NCBI GenBank assembly: GCA_902767055.1
Contig: CACXFX010000067.1
Coordinates: 1 to 12,439 of the forward strand
Direction of reading: 5' to 3'
Length of the DNA stretch: 12,439 nt
Source of the DNA: an uncultured Pseudomonadota bacterium
GTDB lineage: Bacteria; Pseudomonadota; Alphaproteobacteria; RF32; CAG-239
Positions 1 through 5,948 of this stretch are shown in pieces. The stretch's first letter is position 1; the number at the start of each line of letters is the position of its first letter. A program made the position numbers and the translations under genes. The notes under the pieces are model-generated. The model was not told the DNA's origin. It worked only from the letters and a program-made list of their open reading frames with translations, and ran no database searches.

Positions 1-83
1 GAGTGGGATTCGAACCCACGGTACCCTTTGACAGGTACACACGATTTCCAATCGTGCGCCTTCGACCACTCGGCCATCTATCC
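1..83 (-). tRNA. tRNA-Ser(GGA), 3' end cut by window edge
   Basis: On the minus strand the 5' acceptor strand GGATAGA starts at 83, followed by the class II D-arm GGCCGAGTGGTCGAAGGC. The anticodon stem CACGA/TCGTG encloses the loop TTGGAAA with anticodon GGA, which reads UCC/UCU serine codons. A long variable arm follows, then the T-arm GTGGG-TTCGAAT-CCCAC. Only two bases of the 3' acceptor strand are inside the window, so the discriminator base and CCA are not visible. The gene lies 50 bases downstream of ychF on the same strand. Confidence 0.95.
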
Positions 84-96
84 GAAGACTTTTTAT

Positions 97-125
97 TCCA
101 TATCCTGTTTTTTTGCTTTGCGCAA
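97..125 (-). promoter_or_regulatory. Possible promoter of tRNA-Ser(GGA)
   Basis: On the minus strand TTGCGC (120-125) is followed after 17 bases by TATGGA (97-102), which would place the transcription start about 7 bases before the tRNA. The -10 matches consensus only partly. No T-tract terminator separates ychF from the tRNA, so read-through from ychF is an alternative source of transcript. Confidence 0.35.
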
Positions 126-133
126 GCTTTTTT

Positions 134-1243
134 TTAGACATTGAACAAAAATGTCATAATATCACCGTCTTGGACGACATAATCTTTGCCTTCCGAGCGC
201 ATTTTACCGGCTTCTTTTGCGGCCTGTTCGCCGCCGAATTTAACATAATCGTCGTATGAAATTGTTTCGGCCCTGATAAAGCCGCGTTCAAAATCAGAAT
301 GGATAATACCGGCACACTGCGGGGCTTTTGAGCCTTTTAAAAACGTCCATGCGCGCACTTCTTTCGGCCCGGCCGTAAAATATGTCTGCAATCCGAGCAG
401 ATCATAACCGGCACGAATAATTTTGGACAAGCCCGTTTCACTTAAACCTAAATCTTCTAAAAATGCTTGTTTTTCAGCCTCATCATCGAGCTGCGCAACT
501 TCAGATTCAATCTCGGCCGAAATAATTACGGCTTTTGCATTTTCAGCCTCGGCTTTGGCAAACACCGCCTTTGAAAAAGCATTACCTTCAGAGGCGGAAT
601 TCTCATCAACATTGCAAACATAGAGTACAGGTTTTGAAGTTAAAAGCTGGAGCATTTTATATTGTTTGAAAGCATCCTTTTGACTTTCGGCGGGTGCCGC
701 TGTACGCGCCGGTTTTCCCTGCCTTAAAGCCTCAATAACAGGTGTTATGACACTTTCTTGCAAAATCGCTTCTTTATCACCGCCTTTGGCTTTTTTCTTG
801 ATTTGTTCAATACGTTTTTCAAGCGATTCCAAATCTGCAAGCATCAATTCCGTTTCAACAATTTCGGCATCGCGAATCGGATCAACCGAGCCTTCAACGT
901 GCGTGATGTTATCATTTTCAAAACAACGTAAAACATGGATAATCGCATCCGTTTCTCTGATGTTGGATAAAAATTGGTTGCCCAAGCCTTCGCCTTTTGA
1001 GGCACCTTTGACCAGGCCCGCAATATCGACAAATTCAAGCTGTGTCGGCACAACATTTTTTGGCTGAACCATTTGAACCAATTTATCAAGCCTTTTATCC
1101 GGTACGGCTACACGCCCCGTATTCGGCTCAATCGTGCAAAACGGAAAGTTTGCCGCCTGCGCCGAAATGGTGGCGGTTAAAGCATTAAAAAGTGTTGATT
1201 TTCCGACATTCGGAAGCCCGACAATACCACAATTAAAACCCAT
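134..1243 (-). CDS. ychF: YchF/OLA1 family redox-responsive ATPase
   Basis: YchF is a cytoplasmic Obg-related P-loop NTPase that binds ribosomes and prefers ATP to GTP; it is linked to stress and translation control. The 369-residue product is full length for the family (about 363-370). Visible features are the P-loop GLPNVGKST (residues 9-17), the switch II/G3 stretch DIAGLVKGASKGEGLGN starting at residue 73, and the family-specific NVDE (211-214) in place of the NKxD guanine motif. A coiled-coil insertion lies around 125-165 and a C-terminal TGS domain at about 286-369 (AGPKEVRAWTF ... QDGDIMTF). The ATG at 1243 is preceded by AAGGAT, a usable ribosome binding site. In many proteobacteria pth is next to ychF; here it is not, and the upstream neighbour is an unrelated envelope gene beyond a terminator. 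Identity is essentially certain. Confidence 0.97.
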   Translation of the reverse strand: MGFNCGIVGLPNVGKSTLFNALTATISAQAANFPFCTIEPNTGRVAVPDKRLDKLVQMVQPKNVVPTQLEFVDIAGLVKGASKGEGLGNQFLSNIRETDAIIHVLRCFENDNITHVEGSVDPIRDAEIVETELMLADLESLEKRIEQIKKKAKGGDKEAILQESVITPVIEALRQGKPARTAAPAESQKDAFKQYKMLQLLTSKPVLYVCNVDENSASEGNAFSKAVFAKAEAENAKAVIISAEIESEVAQLDDEAEKQAFLEDLGLSETGLSKIIRAGYDLLGLQTYFTAGPKEVRAWTFLKGSKAPQCAGIIHSDFERGFIRAETISYDDYVKFGGEQAAKEAGKMRSEGKDYVVQDGDIMTFLFNV

Positions 1244-1276
1244 TTTTCTATCCTTATTGTTTATTTAATATCGCCA

Positions 1277-1305
1277 GTTATAAAAGAAGTCTTTCTAAAT
1301 TGCAA
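1277..1305 (-). promoter_or_regulatory. Promoter of ychF
   Basis: On the minus strand TTGCAA (1300-1305) and TATAAC (1277-1282) are separated by exactly 17 bases, giving a predicted start near 1270 and a leader of about 27 bases. The site lies between the upstream terminator and the ychF ribosome binding site, as expected for a stand-alone gene. Confidence 0.65.
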
Positions 1306-1330
1306 TAAAAAAGAATGTGGTACGCGCACA

Positions 1331-1367
1331 AAAAAAGCTTCCTTACGTTTTATAAAGAAGCTTTTTT
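1331..1367 (-). terminator. Intrinsic terminator after the TolC-like gene
   Basis: AAAAAAGCTTC (1331-1341) is the inverted complement of GAAGCTTTTTT (1357-1367), with a 15-base loop. Read on the minus strand, the hairpin follows the TolC-like stop codon by 14 bases and ends in a T tract. It separates that gene from ychF. Because the arms are A- and T-flanked it could act in both directions. Confidence 0.8.
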
Positions 1368-1381
1368 CTCAAGGATAAGAT

Positions 1382-3283
1382 TTATTTTTTAATCGGTTTT
1401 TTTTCAACCTCTTTGCCTAATGTCTGTTCATTGACATAGGCATCTCTTTTTTTGTGCCTGCGGGCCATAACGGTTGCCTGTCTGCCATCGGTCAAGCCTT
1501 TAAGCTCGGTTGAAGGTGTATAAACATCTCTGACCGTCAGCTTAAATGTTCCGTAAGCCACGGCACCGTTTTGATCACTGCCGTACACTTTGAGGTGGTA
1601 AATTCCGCCATCGCCCGGTAAAGCGCGACCCGTAAAGCGATGATTTTCGATTTCATAATTGAGCCATTTGGGCAATCTGGCATCATCAATCATACCGGCA
1701 CGGGTTGTTATGTCACCCTTAAAGCCCATATCATCAAATACCGCCAAATCAATATTAATTAAAATCGGCTCACCGGTATCGACGGTCACATCTTTTAATT
1801 TTGCATTTTGCGGTAATCTGACAGGCGGGCGTTTGACCGGAACATCCATCAAATACGGACGATTATCAGGCATCAAATTGCCCTCGGCCCATTTTTGATA
1901 AGCCCCACGCAGATAAAATGCGATATCGGAGGGTTTTTCGTTTAACATATAATACGGCACGGCATCAAGCCCGAGCGTTGCGTACATGTTGCCGAGTGCG
2001 GACTGAACATCAACGTATGATAAAAATGCTTTGACTTCATCTTCAATCGCGCGAGAAGCCTCCAACTGGCTCTTTTCGTTTTTGGCACCATCGGTAAATG
2101 TCAAATCTTCGGCAATATTTTCGGAAGTATTGGCGATTTCCATATTGATACGATAATTTTCAACGGCGGCCATATACTGTGCCCAGGAAACATAGACCTG
2201 ATTTAAGACGAGCTGCGTCATACGTTCGCGTCTGATGGCTTCCAAAGTACCGACCTTTCCTTTATTGACATCTTCAATTAAAGAATGTGCAAATTGAGCG
2301 CTTGATTTTGCGCATTTATCATAAACTTTGATTTCTTTGCGGCAACCGGTGTCAAGGCTGTCATAAAATTTTTGAATAATTAATTCTTTGTCCGCATCCG
2401 TGCCGATTAAATCGTGTGAACGCAATTCCGGACGATTCGTTAAAGCCATCCATTCAAGCTGATTGAGATTTGAACGAATTTCGGGCAATTCAAAATTGCC
2501 GTATTCCGAACCGACAAGCTTAAATTCCGTCGTCGGATGGAGTCCCATTAAAGTCGCCAAATCAATTTGAGCCGTTTCAAGGTGATGTTTGAGGTCTGTC
2601 AAGTTTTTAACAGCTTCCATATATTTGCGCTTTTTCTGCAAATCGGCTTGTGAGGGTGCGTCACCCTTGGCGGCCAATTCTTTGGCTGTTGCATTCATTT
2701 CATCGACTTCTAAGGTCATATATTCGGTCATATCATCAATAACCGGCAACAAGCGTTGAGCCGTCAAACTTTTCCAATAAAGCATGCGCGCTTCCTGCAA
2801 CACGTTGTGAGTGACTTTTCGGCTTTGCTCAACAGCCAGATTTTGTTTCAAATTCGGATCAAGATTTTGCCAATATATACTTGACATATCCAAGATGTTC
2901 CAAGCCACCTTCAGTTCCGGACTTAAATTTTCGGAATTATTGGTGTTGATGTAACCGGCTTTGTTTAAGACATCTTGAAGTTCGGAATAAGTCGATTTTC
3001 CGGCTTTGACAAGGTTTTCTTCATAACTTGTCATGCGACGCGTATAGTTATATTTCAAAGCCAAAGCCATCGCCATATACATATCAATCGGTTTTTTGAT
3101 GCGCCGCGGTGTATTGAGATACATATTTTGCATATCAACATCAACTCTGACGGCTCTGTCCCAATCGGCATAATATGCCTCTGGGGCTTTTTGAGCCTCA
3201 ACAGGCTCATAAACCGTTTCTTGGTGCGTCTGACAAGACGTCAAAGCAAGCGCACAAGCTGTTAAACAAATCAGTTTTTTCAT
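1382..3283 (-). CDS. TolC-like outer-membrane lipoprotein with C-terminal cadherin/Ig-like domain
   Basis: The 633-residue product starts with a lipoprotein signal (MKKLICLTACALALTSC, lipobox LTSC, lipidated Cys17). Residues of about 65-440 resemble the outer-membrane efflux (TolC/OEP) family: two long helical halves, the first with AWNILDM (127-133), a helix ending ARMLYWKSLTAQ (165-176) and a repeat ending TLMGL (244-248), the second ending MYATLGLDAVPYY. The beta-barrel strand regions expected in TolC proteins are hard to see, mainly in the second half. Residues of about 497-585 look like a dystroglycan-type cadherin/He_PIG fold: LPKWLNYE, HRFTGRALPGDGGIYHLKV, GTFKLTV. The tail is basic (KKR, KKPIKK). 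The ATG has AAGGA upstream. No inner-membrane pump or adaptor gene is adjacent, so the exported substrate is unknown. TolC family membership is fairly certain; a channel function is inferred. Confidence 0.8.
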   Translation of the reverse strand: MKKLICLTACALALTSCQTHQETVYEPVEAQKAPEAYYADWDRAVRVDVDMQNMYLNTPRRIKKPIDMYMAMALALKYNYTRRMTSYEENLVKAGKSTYSELQDVLNKAGYINTNNSENLSPELKVAWNILDMSSIYWQNLDPNLKQNLAVEQSRKVTHNVLQEARMLYWKSLTAQRLLPVIDDMTEYMTLEVDEMNATAKELAAKGDAPSQADLQKKRKYMEAVKNLTDLKHHLETAQIDLATLMGLHPTTEFKLVGSEYGNFELPEIRSNLNQLEWMALTNRPELRSHDLIGTDADKELIIQKFYDSLDTGCRKEIKVYDKCAKSSAQFAHSLIEDVNKGKVGTLEAIRRERMTQLVLNQVYVSWAQYMAAVENYRINMEIANTSENIAEDLTFTDGAKNEKSQLEASRAIEDEVKAFLSYVDVQSALGNMYATLGLDAVPYYMLNEKPSDIAFYLRGAYQKWAEGNLMPDNRPYLMDVPVKRPPVRLPQNAKLKDVTVDTGEPILINIDLAVFDDMGFKGDITTRAGMIDDARLPKWLNYEIENHRFTGRALPGDGGIYHLKVYGSDQNGAVAYGTFKLTVRDVYTPSTELKGLTDGRQATVMARRHKKRDAYVNEQTLGKEVEKKPIKK

Positions 3284-3302
3284 AGTCTTTTCCTTATCAA
3301 AG

Positions 3303-3314
3303 AAACACGTGTTT
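3303..3314. promoter_or_regulatory. Perfect 12-bp palindrome, candidate operator
   Basis: AAACACGTGTTT is a perfect inverted repeat in the divergent control region. It overlaps the -10 and predicted start of the TolC-like gene and lies just upstream of the -35 of the VirB8-like gene, a position suited to a dimeric regulator acting on both. No regulator gene is in the window, so function is inferred from position and symmetry only. Confidence 0.45.
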
Positions 3315-3342
3315 TATAAAATTTTTAGTTGCAAAGACACAA
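3313..3342 (-). promoter_or_regulatory. Promoter of the TolC-like lipoprotein gene
   Basis: On the minus strand TTGTGT (3337-3342) and TATAAA (3313-3318) are 18 bases apart, with a predicted start near 3306 and a leader of about 23 bases that includes the AAGGA ribosome binding site. The -35 lies next to the -35 of the opposing promoter, so RNA polymerase could probably not occupy both at once. Confidence 0.55.
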
Positions 3343-3357
3343 CTTTGTGTGTAGAAT
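3329..3357 (+). promoter_or_regulatory. Promoter of the VirB8-like gene
   Basis: TTGCAA (3329-3334), a 17-base spacer and TAGAAT (3352-3357) give a predicted start near 3364. This decides the translation start of the next gene: the upstream in-frame TTG at 3329 lies inside the -35 box, so the ATG at 3395 is the sensible start. Confidence 0.6.
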
Positions 3358-3394
3358 AATCCTAAATTGTAAAATTGAGGTTAAAATTTTTTTC

Positions 3395-4159
3395 ATGTTT
3401 GATATTTTTCATACACTTTTCAGATATAAAGAGAAAGAAAGCCCTGATGAACTCGGCGCTTTTCCTGTCAGAGTGCACGTCGGTGCCTTTCCTGAAAGGC
3501 GATATTTGTGGACTTCCAGATTTTTGGTTATCTTGGCGGGGTTGAGTATTTGTTTGAATATGATTCTGGTTTTGAGCATTTATTTGATGATTCCGTCCAT
3601 TAAGGTTCAGCCGACATTTTTTAATATCAATAAATATTTCAGCCAAATAGAAATGGTTCAACCGCGTGAAATTAAATATCCGGTTACTGACCTAATCAGT
3701 GAACAATATATCAGAGAATACCTGTTAAATCGTTATACCATTACAAACGATATAGAAGAAACAATACAGCGTTGGCGTCCCGGATCAAAATTATTTTGGA
3801 CATCGACGCCGAATGTTTATACGGATTTTAAATCAGGTGAATTGTCGATAAATTTAAGGCAAATGAAACAAGGTTTGCAGCGCTATATTGATATTGCATG
3901 GATAAGACCGCTGCTTCGCGGGTTATGGCAGGCACAATTTACGACTTATGATATAATGCCCGGGCAAAAACCGGTGATTGTTTATTGGCGTGTTACAATG
4001 CGTGTGGTTTATGCAAAACTTTCTTTTAAGGATAAAGATGATCAGATTATGAATCCGTACGGATTTTTGGTTGCGTCTTATTCTTTGGCTTATCACGGTG
4101 CGGAAGGCGATAACGAATCTTATATCGATACGGCACGTCGTCAGGCTCGTGGTAACTGA
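3395..4159 (+). CDS. VirB8-like type IV secretion inner-membrane protein
   Basis: The 254-residue product has a cytoplasmic N-terminus (about 1-42), one transmembrane helix (about 43-66, FLVILAGLSICLNMILVL...) and a periplasmic domain of about 190 residues. Its features match the NTF2-like VirB8/TrbF/DotI fold: YIREYLLNRYTITNDI near the start of the domain, a strand IVYWRVTMRVVYAKLSF, and MNPYGFLVASYSLAY (219-233), which corresponds to the VirB8 signature NPxGFxVxxY. VirB8 proteins bridge the inner membrane and periplasmic core of type IV secretion machines. No other secretion component is beside it; it is transcribed divergently from the TolC-like lipoprotein and followed by tRNA-Ser. The ATG at 3395 is chosen because the promoter lies over the longer alternative start. 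The ribosome binding site (GAGG) is distant and weak. Family assignment is good; the subfamily (VirB8 versus DotI/IcmL) is unclear. Confidence 0.75.
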   Translation: MFDIFHTLFRYKEKESPDELGAFPVRVHVGAFPERRYLWTSRFLVILAGLSICLNMILVLSIYLMIPSIKVQPTFFNINKYFSQIEMVQPREIKYPVTDLISEQYIREYLLNRYTITNDIEETIQRWRPGSKLFWTSTPNVYTDFKSGELSINLRQMKQGLQRYIDIAWIRPLLRGLWQAQFTTYDIMPGQKPVIVYWRVTMRVVYAKLSFKDKDDQIMNPYGFLVASYSLAYHGAEGDNESYIDTARRQARGN

Positions 4160-4171
4160 TAAAAAAAGAAA

Positions 4172-4223
4172 ATGCAATATTTTAAAATAAATGCTTGCAT
4201 AATTAATTTTTTTATTTTATGAA
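4172..4223 (+). promoter_or_regulatory. Hairpin and possible tRNA-Ser(CGA) promoter
   Basis: ATGCAA (4172-4177) pairs with TTGCAT (4195-4200) around a TATTTTAAAATA palindrome. An A/T-rich run with T7 follows, which may weakly terminate the VirB8-like transcript. TTGCAT also resembles a -35, with -10 candidates at 4215-4223 (TTTTAT, TTATGA), followed by a GC-rich stretch before the tRNA, as in stable-RNA promoters. Neither role is secure. Confidence 0.35.
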
Positions 4224-4235
4224 GGGGTAGCCCTC

Positions 4236-4327
4236 GGAGAGATGGCAGAGTGGTCGAATGCGGTTGACTCGAAATCAATTGTACTCTTTAACGGGTACCG
4301 GGAGTTCGAATCTCCCTCTCTCCGCCA
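4236..4327 (+). tRNA. tRNA-Ser(CGA) with encoded CCA
   Basis: Acceptor strands GGAGAGA (4236-4242) and TCTCTCC (4317-4323) pair fully, followed by discriminator G and an encoded CCA (4325-4327). The anticodon loop CTCGAAA in the stem GTTGA/TCAAT gives anticodon CGA, reading UCG serine codons. There is a long variable arm, as in class II tRNAs, and the T-arm GGGAG-TTCGAAT-CTCCC. The D-arm has GCAGAG rather than the more usual GCCGAG. Confidence 0.97.
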
Positions 4328-4368
4328 TAAAAGCAAAAGACACCCTTTTGGGTGTTTTTTGCTTTTAT
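4327..4368 (+). terminator. Terminator of tRNA-Ser(CGA)
   Basis: Positions 4327-4345 and 4350-4368 form a 19-bp hairpin with a TTTT loop and one G-U pair. The GC core is GACACCC/GGGTGTT, with T-runs in the distal arm. It begins at the last base of the tRNA CCA, so it ends the tRNA transcript. Confidence 0.85.
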
Positions 4369-4471
4369 GCGTGGATGAGGGGGGATAAGAACTTCCGGGA
4401 GAAGGGAGTTCGAAACCGAGCGAAAGGCGGGCGTGAGCACGTTCAGAGGGAGGATTTTAAAAAGAAATTTG
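4369..4471. other. GC- and purine-rich non-coding patch with tRNA-like fragments
   Basis: This stretch is far richer in G and A on the plus strand than its surroundings. The 11-mer GGGAGTTCGAA (4404-4414) also occurs in the tRNA-Ser T-arm (4300-4310), 104 bases away, and CCGGGAG (4395-4401) also matches the tRNA. No plausible protein, tRNA fold or ribosome binding site is visible. It may be an intergenic dispersed repeat or a decayed tRNA copy. Confidence 0.4.
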
Positions 4472-4500
4472 TTGACAAAAGGTTAAATATGGACTAATAT
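4472..4500 (+). promoter_or_regulatory. Promoter of the 78-residue membrane protein gene
   Basis: A perfect -35 TTGACA (4472-4477), a 17-base spacer and TAATAT (4495-4500) are seen; an overlapping TATAAT (4500-4505) has too long a spacer. The predicted start near 4507 leaves an unusually long leader of about 125 bases before the next ATG. Confidence 0.6.
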
Positions 4501-4540
4501 ATAATCTGATAAGATATTAGTGTGGTTGGTTTGTGTTTAA

Positions 4541-4594
4541 TTAAAGGATTTTAAGTTTTTCCTTTAAGGTATTTCTTGTCGTACCCTTTAGGGT
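4541..4594 (+). promoter_or_regulatory. Two-hairpin leader of the 78-residue protein gene
   Basis: TTAAAGGA (4541-4548) and TCCTTTAA (4560-4567) form a perfect 8-bp hairpin, followed by ACCC/GGGT (4583-4586/4591-4594). The region to 4631 has no gene and no clear Shine-Dalgarno sequence. No known riboswitch consensus was recognised. Roles in translation control or mRNA stability are guesses. Confidence 0.35.
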
Positions 4595-4631
4595 TTCTTA
4601 AGTTTATTAACAATAAAAAAACATAAAAATC

Positions 4632-4868
4632 ATGATTCAAATTCTTGGAATTTGCTTCATCGTGGGTATCATCTATGGTGTGGCAAAAAGATTCGGATTT
4701 ACAACCTTTGTTAAAGGTTTGGTAGGATTTGTCGTGTTAGGCTTTTTGGTCTATTGCGGCATTAAAGCCCTGCCGACGGTCTGGAGTTTTATTGCTCCGT
4801 GGATGGGGATTATTATTATTCTCCTTATCATATGGGGTGTGTTAAAACTTATCGGATTGGTTAGATAA
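4632..4868 (+). CDS. Small hydrophobic membrane protein, unknown function
   Basis: I do not recognise this 78-residue protein. It is almost entirely hydrophobic, with segments at about 2-18 (IQILGICFIVGIIYGVA), 24-44 (VKGLVGFVVLGFLVYCGI) and 49-77, separated by short basic or polar turns (KRFGFTTF, KALPT). This suggests two or three membrane passes, with W50, W57 and W68 among the hydrophobic stretches. Support for a real gene comes from a good promoter upstream, a strong terminator 10 bases after the stop and an isolated position free of competing frames. There is no visible Shine-Dalgarno site: the ATG is preceded by an A-rich run. The long hairpin leader may compensate. Nothing nearby indicates a partner. 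Confidence 0.65.
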   Translation: MIQILGICFIVGIIYGVAKRFGFTTFVKGLVGFVVLGFLVYCGIKALPTVWSFIAPWMGIIIILLIIWGVLKLIGLVR

Positions 4869-4877
4869 GAAATTAAA

Positions 4878-4912
4878 TTCCGTTGCCTTAAAAAGCAACG
4901 GAGTTTTCTTTT
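4878..4912. terminator. Bidirectional terminator between convergent genes
   Basis: TCCGTTGC (4879-4886) and GCAACGGA (4895-4902) form a GC-rich stem with an 8-base loop. Flanking A/T bases extend the stem, and TTTTCTTTT follows on the plus strand. It lies 10 bases after the membrane-protein stop and just beyond the stop of the minus-strand helical-repeat gene (4911), so it can end both transcripts. Confidence 0.8.
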
Positions 4913-5579
4913 AATTCAGGTGTTTTTGAGTGTCGTTTTTCATTTCTTCGATTCGGGCGGCTTCCGTTTTTTCGTTTAGGCGATTATAAATACCGAGCAG
5001 TTTATCGCAAATTGTCAGTTTGTTTTGGCATTTTTTTAAAAAGCCGATGTTTTCTTTATCAATAAGTTCAAGTGCGTTTTCAAGCCAGACGGCTTCATGC
5101 CTGACATTTTGGGCGGATTGCGCCATATCAAGCATTGCCTCTTTTTGAACGGCGTTGTCGAGCAGGAGAATGATTTTTTCGAGCGTTTTTTGATATTCTT
5201 CTTCATCCTTTAGGTCGCGATAAACTTTTGCAAGTTTTTGTAAGGTTTCGCGCTGTTCTTCATTTGAGGCGGCAAACTCAAGTGCGTGCCTATAATACTG
5301 CACGGCATAAAGATAGTTGTCGGGCTTAAAGTCAATGCCGTTTTTTTGAACAAACAAATCGCCGATTTGATTATATGTCCAAAACAGAACCTGATTGCGT
5401 TTAATCGTATTTTCTTTGGTGCACTTTTTTGAATTGGTGCAAAAATTTAAGACTTCCTGATAGCCGAGCAATTTATCGTCAATATCGTAAAGATATTTTG
5501 CGCTTTCGTAAGCCTCGCGATATTTTTTAAGCAAATCAGATTCTGTTTTGTACTCTTTTTGCCTTAAAAAGTGCGGCAT
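4911..5579 (-). CDS. TPR-like helical-repeat protein, coupled to the DUF2769-like gene
   Basis: The 222-residue product is soluble, charged and predicted all-helical. Paired helices of TPR type are visible, for example YAVQYYRHALEFA followed by TLQKLAKVYRDLKDEEEYQKTLEKI, and later LTICDKLLGIYNRLNEKTEAA. No signal peptide or membrane segment is seen. I chose the ATG at 5579, not the in-frame one at 5606, because GGAGGAAGG (5582-5590) sits directly upstream, inside the end of the previous gene. This gives a 16-base overlap with that gene and suggests translational coupling. TPR proteins normally act as scaffolds; the partner is plausibly the cysteine-rich upstream protein, but that is inference from gene order. 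The specific function is unknown. Confidence 0.75.
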   Translation of the reverse strand: MPHFLRQKEYKTESDLLKKYREAYESAKYLYDIDDKLLGYQEVLNFCTNSKKCTKENTIKRNQVLFWTYNQIGDLFVQKNGIDFKPDNYLYAVQYYRHALEFAASNEEQRETLQKLAKVYRDLKDEEEYQKTLEKIILLLDNAVQKEAMLDMAQSAQNVRHEAVWLENALELIDKENIGFLKKCQNKLTICDKLLGIYNRLNEKTEAARIEEMKNDTQKHLN

Positions 5580-5863
5580 TGCCTTCCTCCGCCCGTATGC
5601 AGGCAATATGTGCAGTTGCTTAAATCATATTCCTTAAAATTTAAGCACTTGTTGCAAAGACAGCCTTTATCAAGGTGGATGCAATTACTTTTTTCAAATG
5701 CGCAAAACATTTTTTCATAATGTGTATGATTTTCAAGAGTTTGGGTTGCGCAAGATTTGTTTTGTTTTGCATTTTTAAGCTTGCAGTGGTCTGAGTATGA
5801 CGGACAGCTTAAGCATAAACATCTTTCGATGTTTTTTTGTGTTTTATGAACAAATGATGTCAT
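5564..5863 (-). CDS. DUF2769-like cysteine-rich protein
   Basis: This 99-residue protein has 13 cysteines. Two CxCxxC clusters occur (Cys15/17/20 and Cys68/70/73), with Cys27, Cys54, Cys61, Cys84 and Cys87 between and after them. The pattern CLCxxCPSY ... MFCAFEKSNC ... KGCLCxxC ... LSNCTYC resembles DUF2769, a family of unknown function common in methanogens and some anaerobic bacteria. Such an arrangement would suit zinc or iron-sulfur binding, which is inferred. There is no signal peptide, so it should be cytoplasmic. AAAGGAG lies 7 bases before the ATG. It occupies the place where ftsZ would follow ftsA in typical alphaproteobacteria, but is separated from ftsA by 85 bases and a weak terminator. 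No promoter of its own is evident. Confidence 0.75.
   Translation of the reverse strand: MTSFVHKTQKNIERCLCLSCPSYSDHCKLKNAKQNKSCATQTLENHTHYEKMFCAFEKSNCIHLDKGCLCNKCLNFKEYDLSNCTYCLHTGGGRQCRTF
5582..5590 (-). promoter_or_regulatory. Shine-Dalgarno site deciding the TPR-like start
   Basis: The minus strand reads GGAGGAAGG, with the GGAGG core 6 bases before the ATG at 5579. It lies within the last codons of the DUF2769-like gene (TGGGRQ), so ribosomes finishing that gene can restart here. Confidence 0.7.
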
Positions 5864-5900
5864 TTTTTTCTCCTTTCAGAGATAAAAAATGGGTTTGAAA

Positions 5901-5930
5901 AATAAAAAAACAACAAAGACTTTGGGTTTA
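5901..5930 (-). terminator. Weak terminator after ftsA
   Basis: On the minus strand AAAC-CC-CAAA, a GTC loop and TTTG-TT-GTTT form an interrupted 8-bp hairpin (5908-5929), followed by a T-rich run (the A-tract at 5901-5910). It lies about 20 bases after the ftsA stop. The stem is short and AT-rich, so read-through into the DUF2769-like gene is likely. Confidence 0.4.
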
Positions 5931-5948
5931 GTTATTGCGGGTATTTTT

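Noticed and set aside
423..1089. Open frames on both strands within ychF
   Set aside because: They are alternative-frame shadows of ychF without start signals.
3329..3394. Longer VirB8-like start using TTG at 3329
   Set aside because: The TTG falls in the -35 box of a well-spaced promoter, and the added residues are not conserved-looking; ATG at 3395 is better.
4258..4497. 79-residue plus-strand frame
   Set aside because: It begins inside tRNA-Ser, crosses its terminator and ends in the next promoter; not a gene.
5564..5606. A frameshift joining the DUF2769-like and TPR-like genes into one protein
   Set aside because: A strong Shine-Dalgarno sequence and ATG lie in the overlap, and the proteins differ completely in composition; two coupled genes explain it better.
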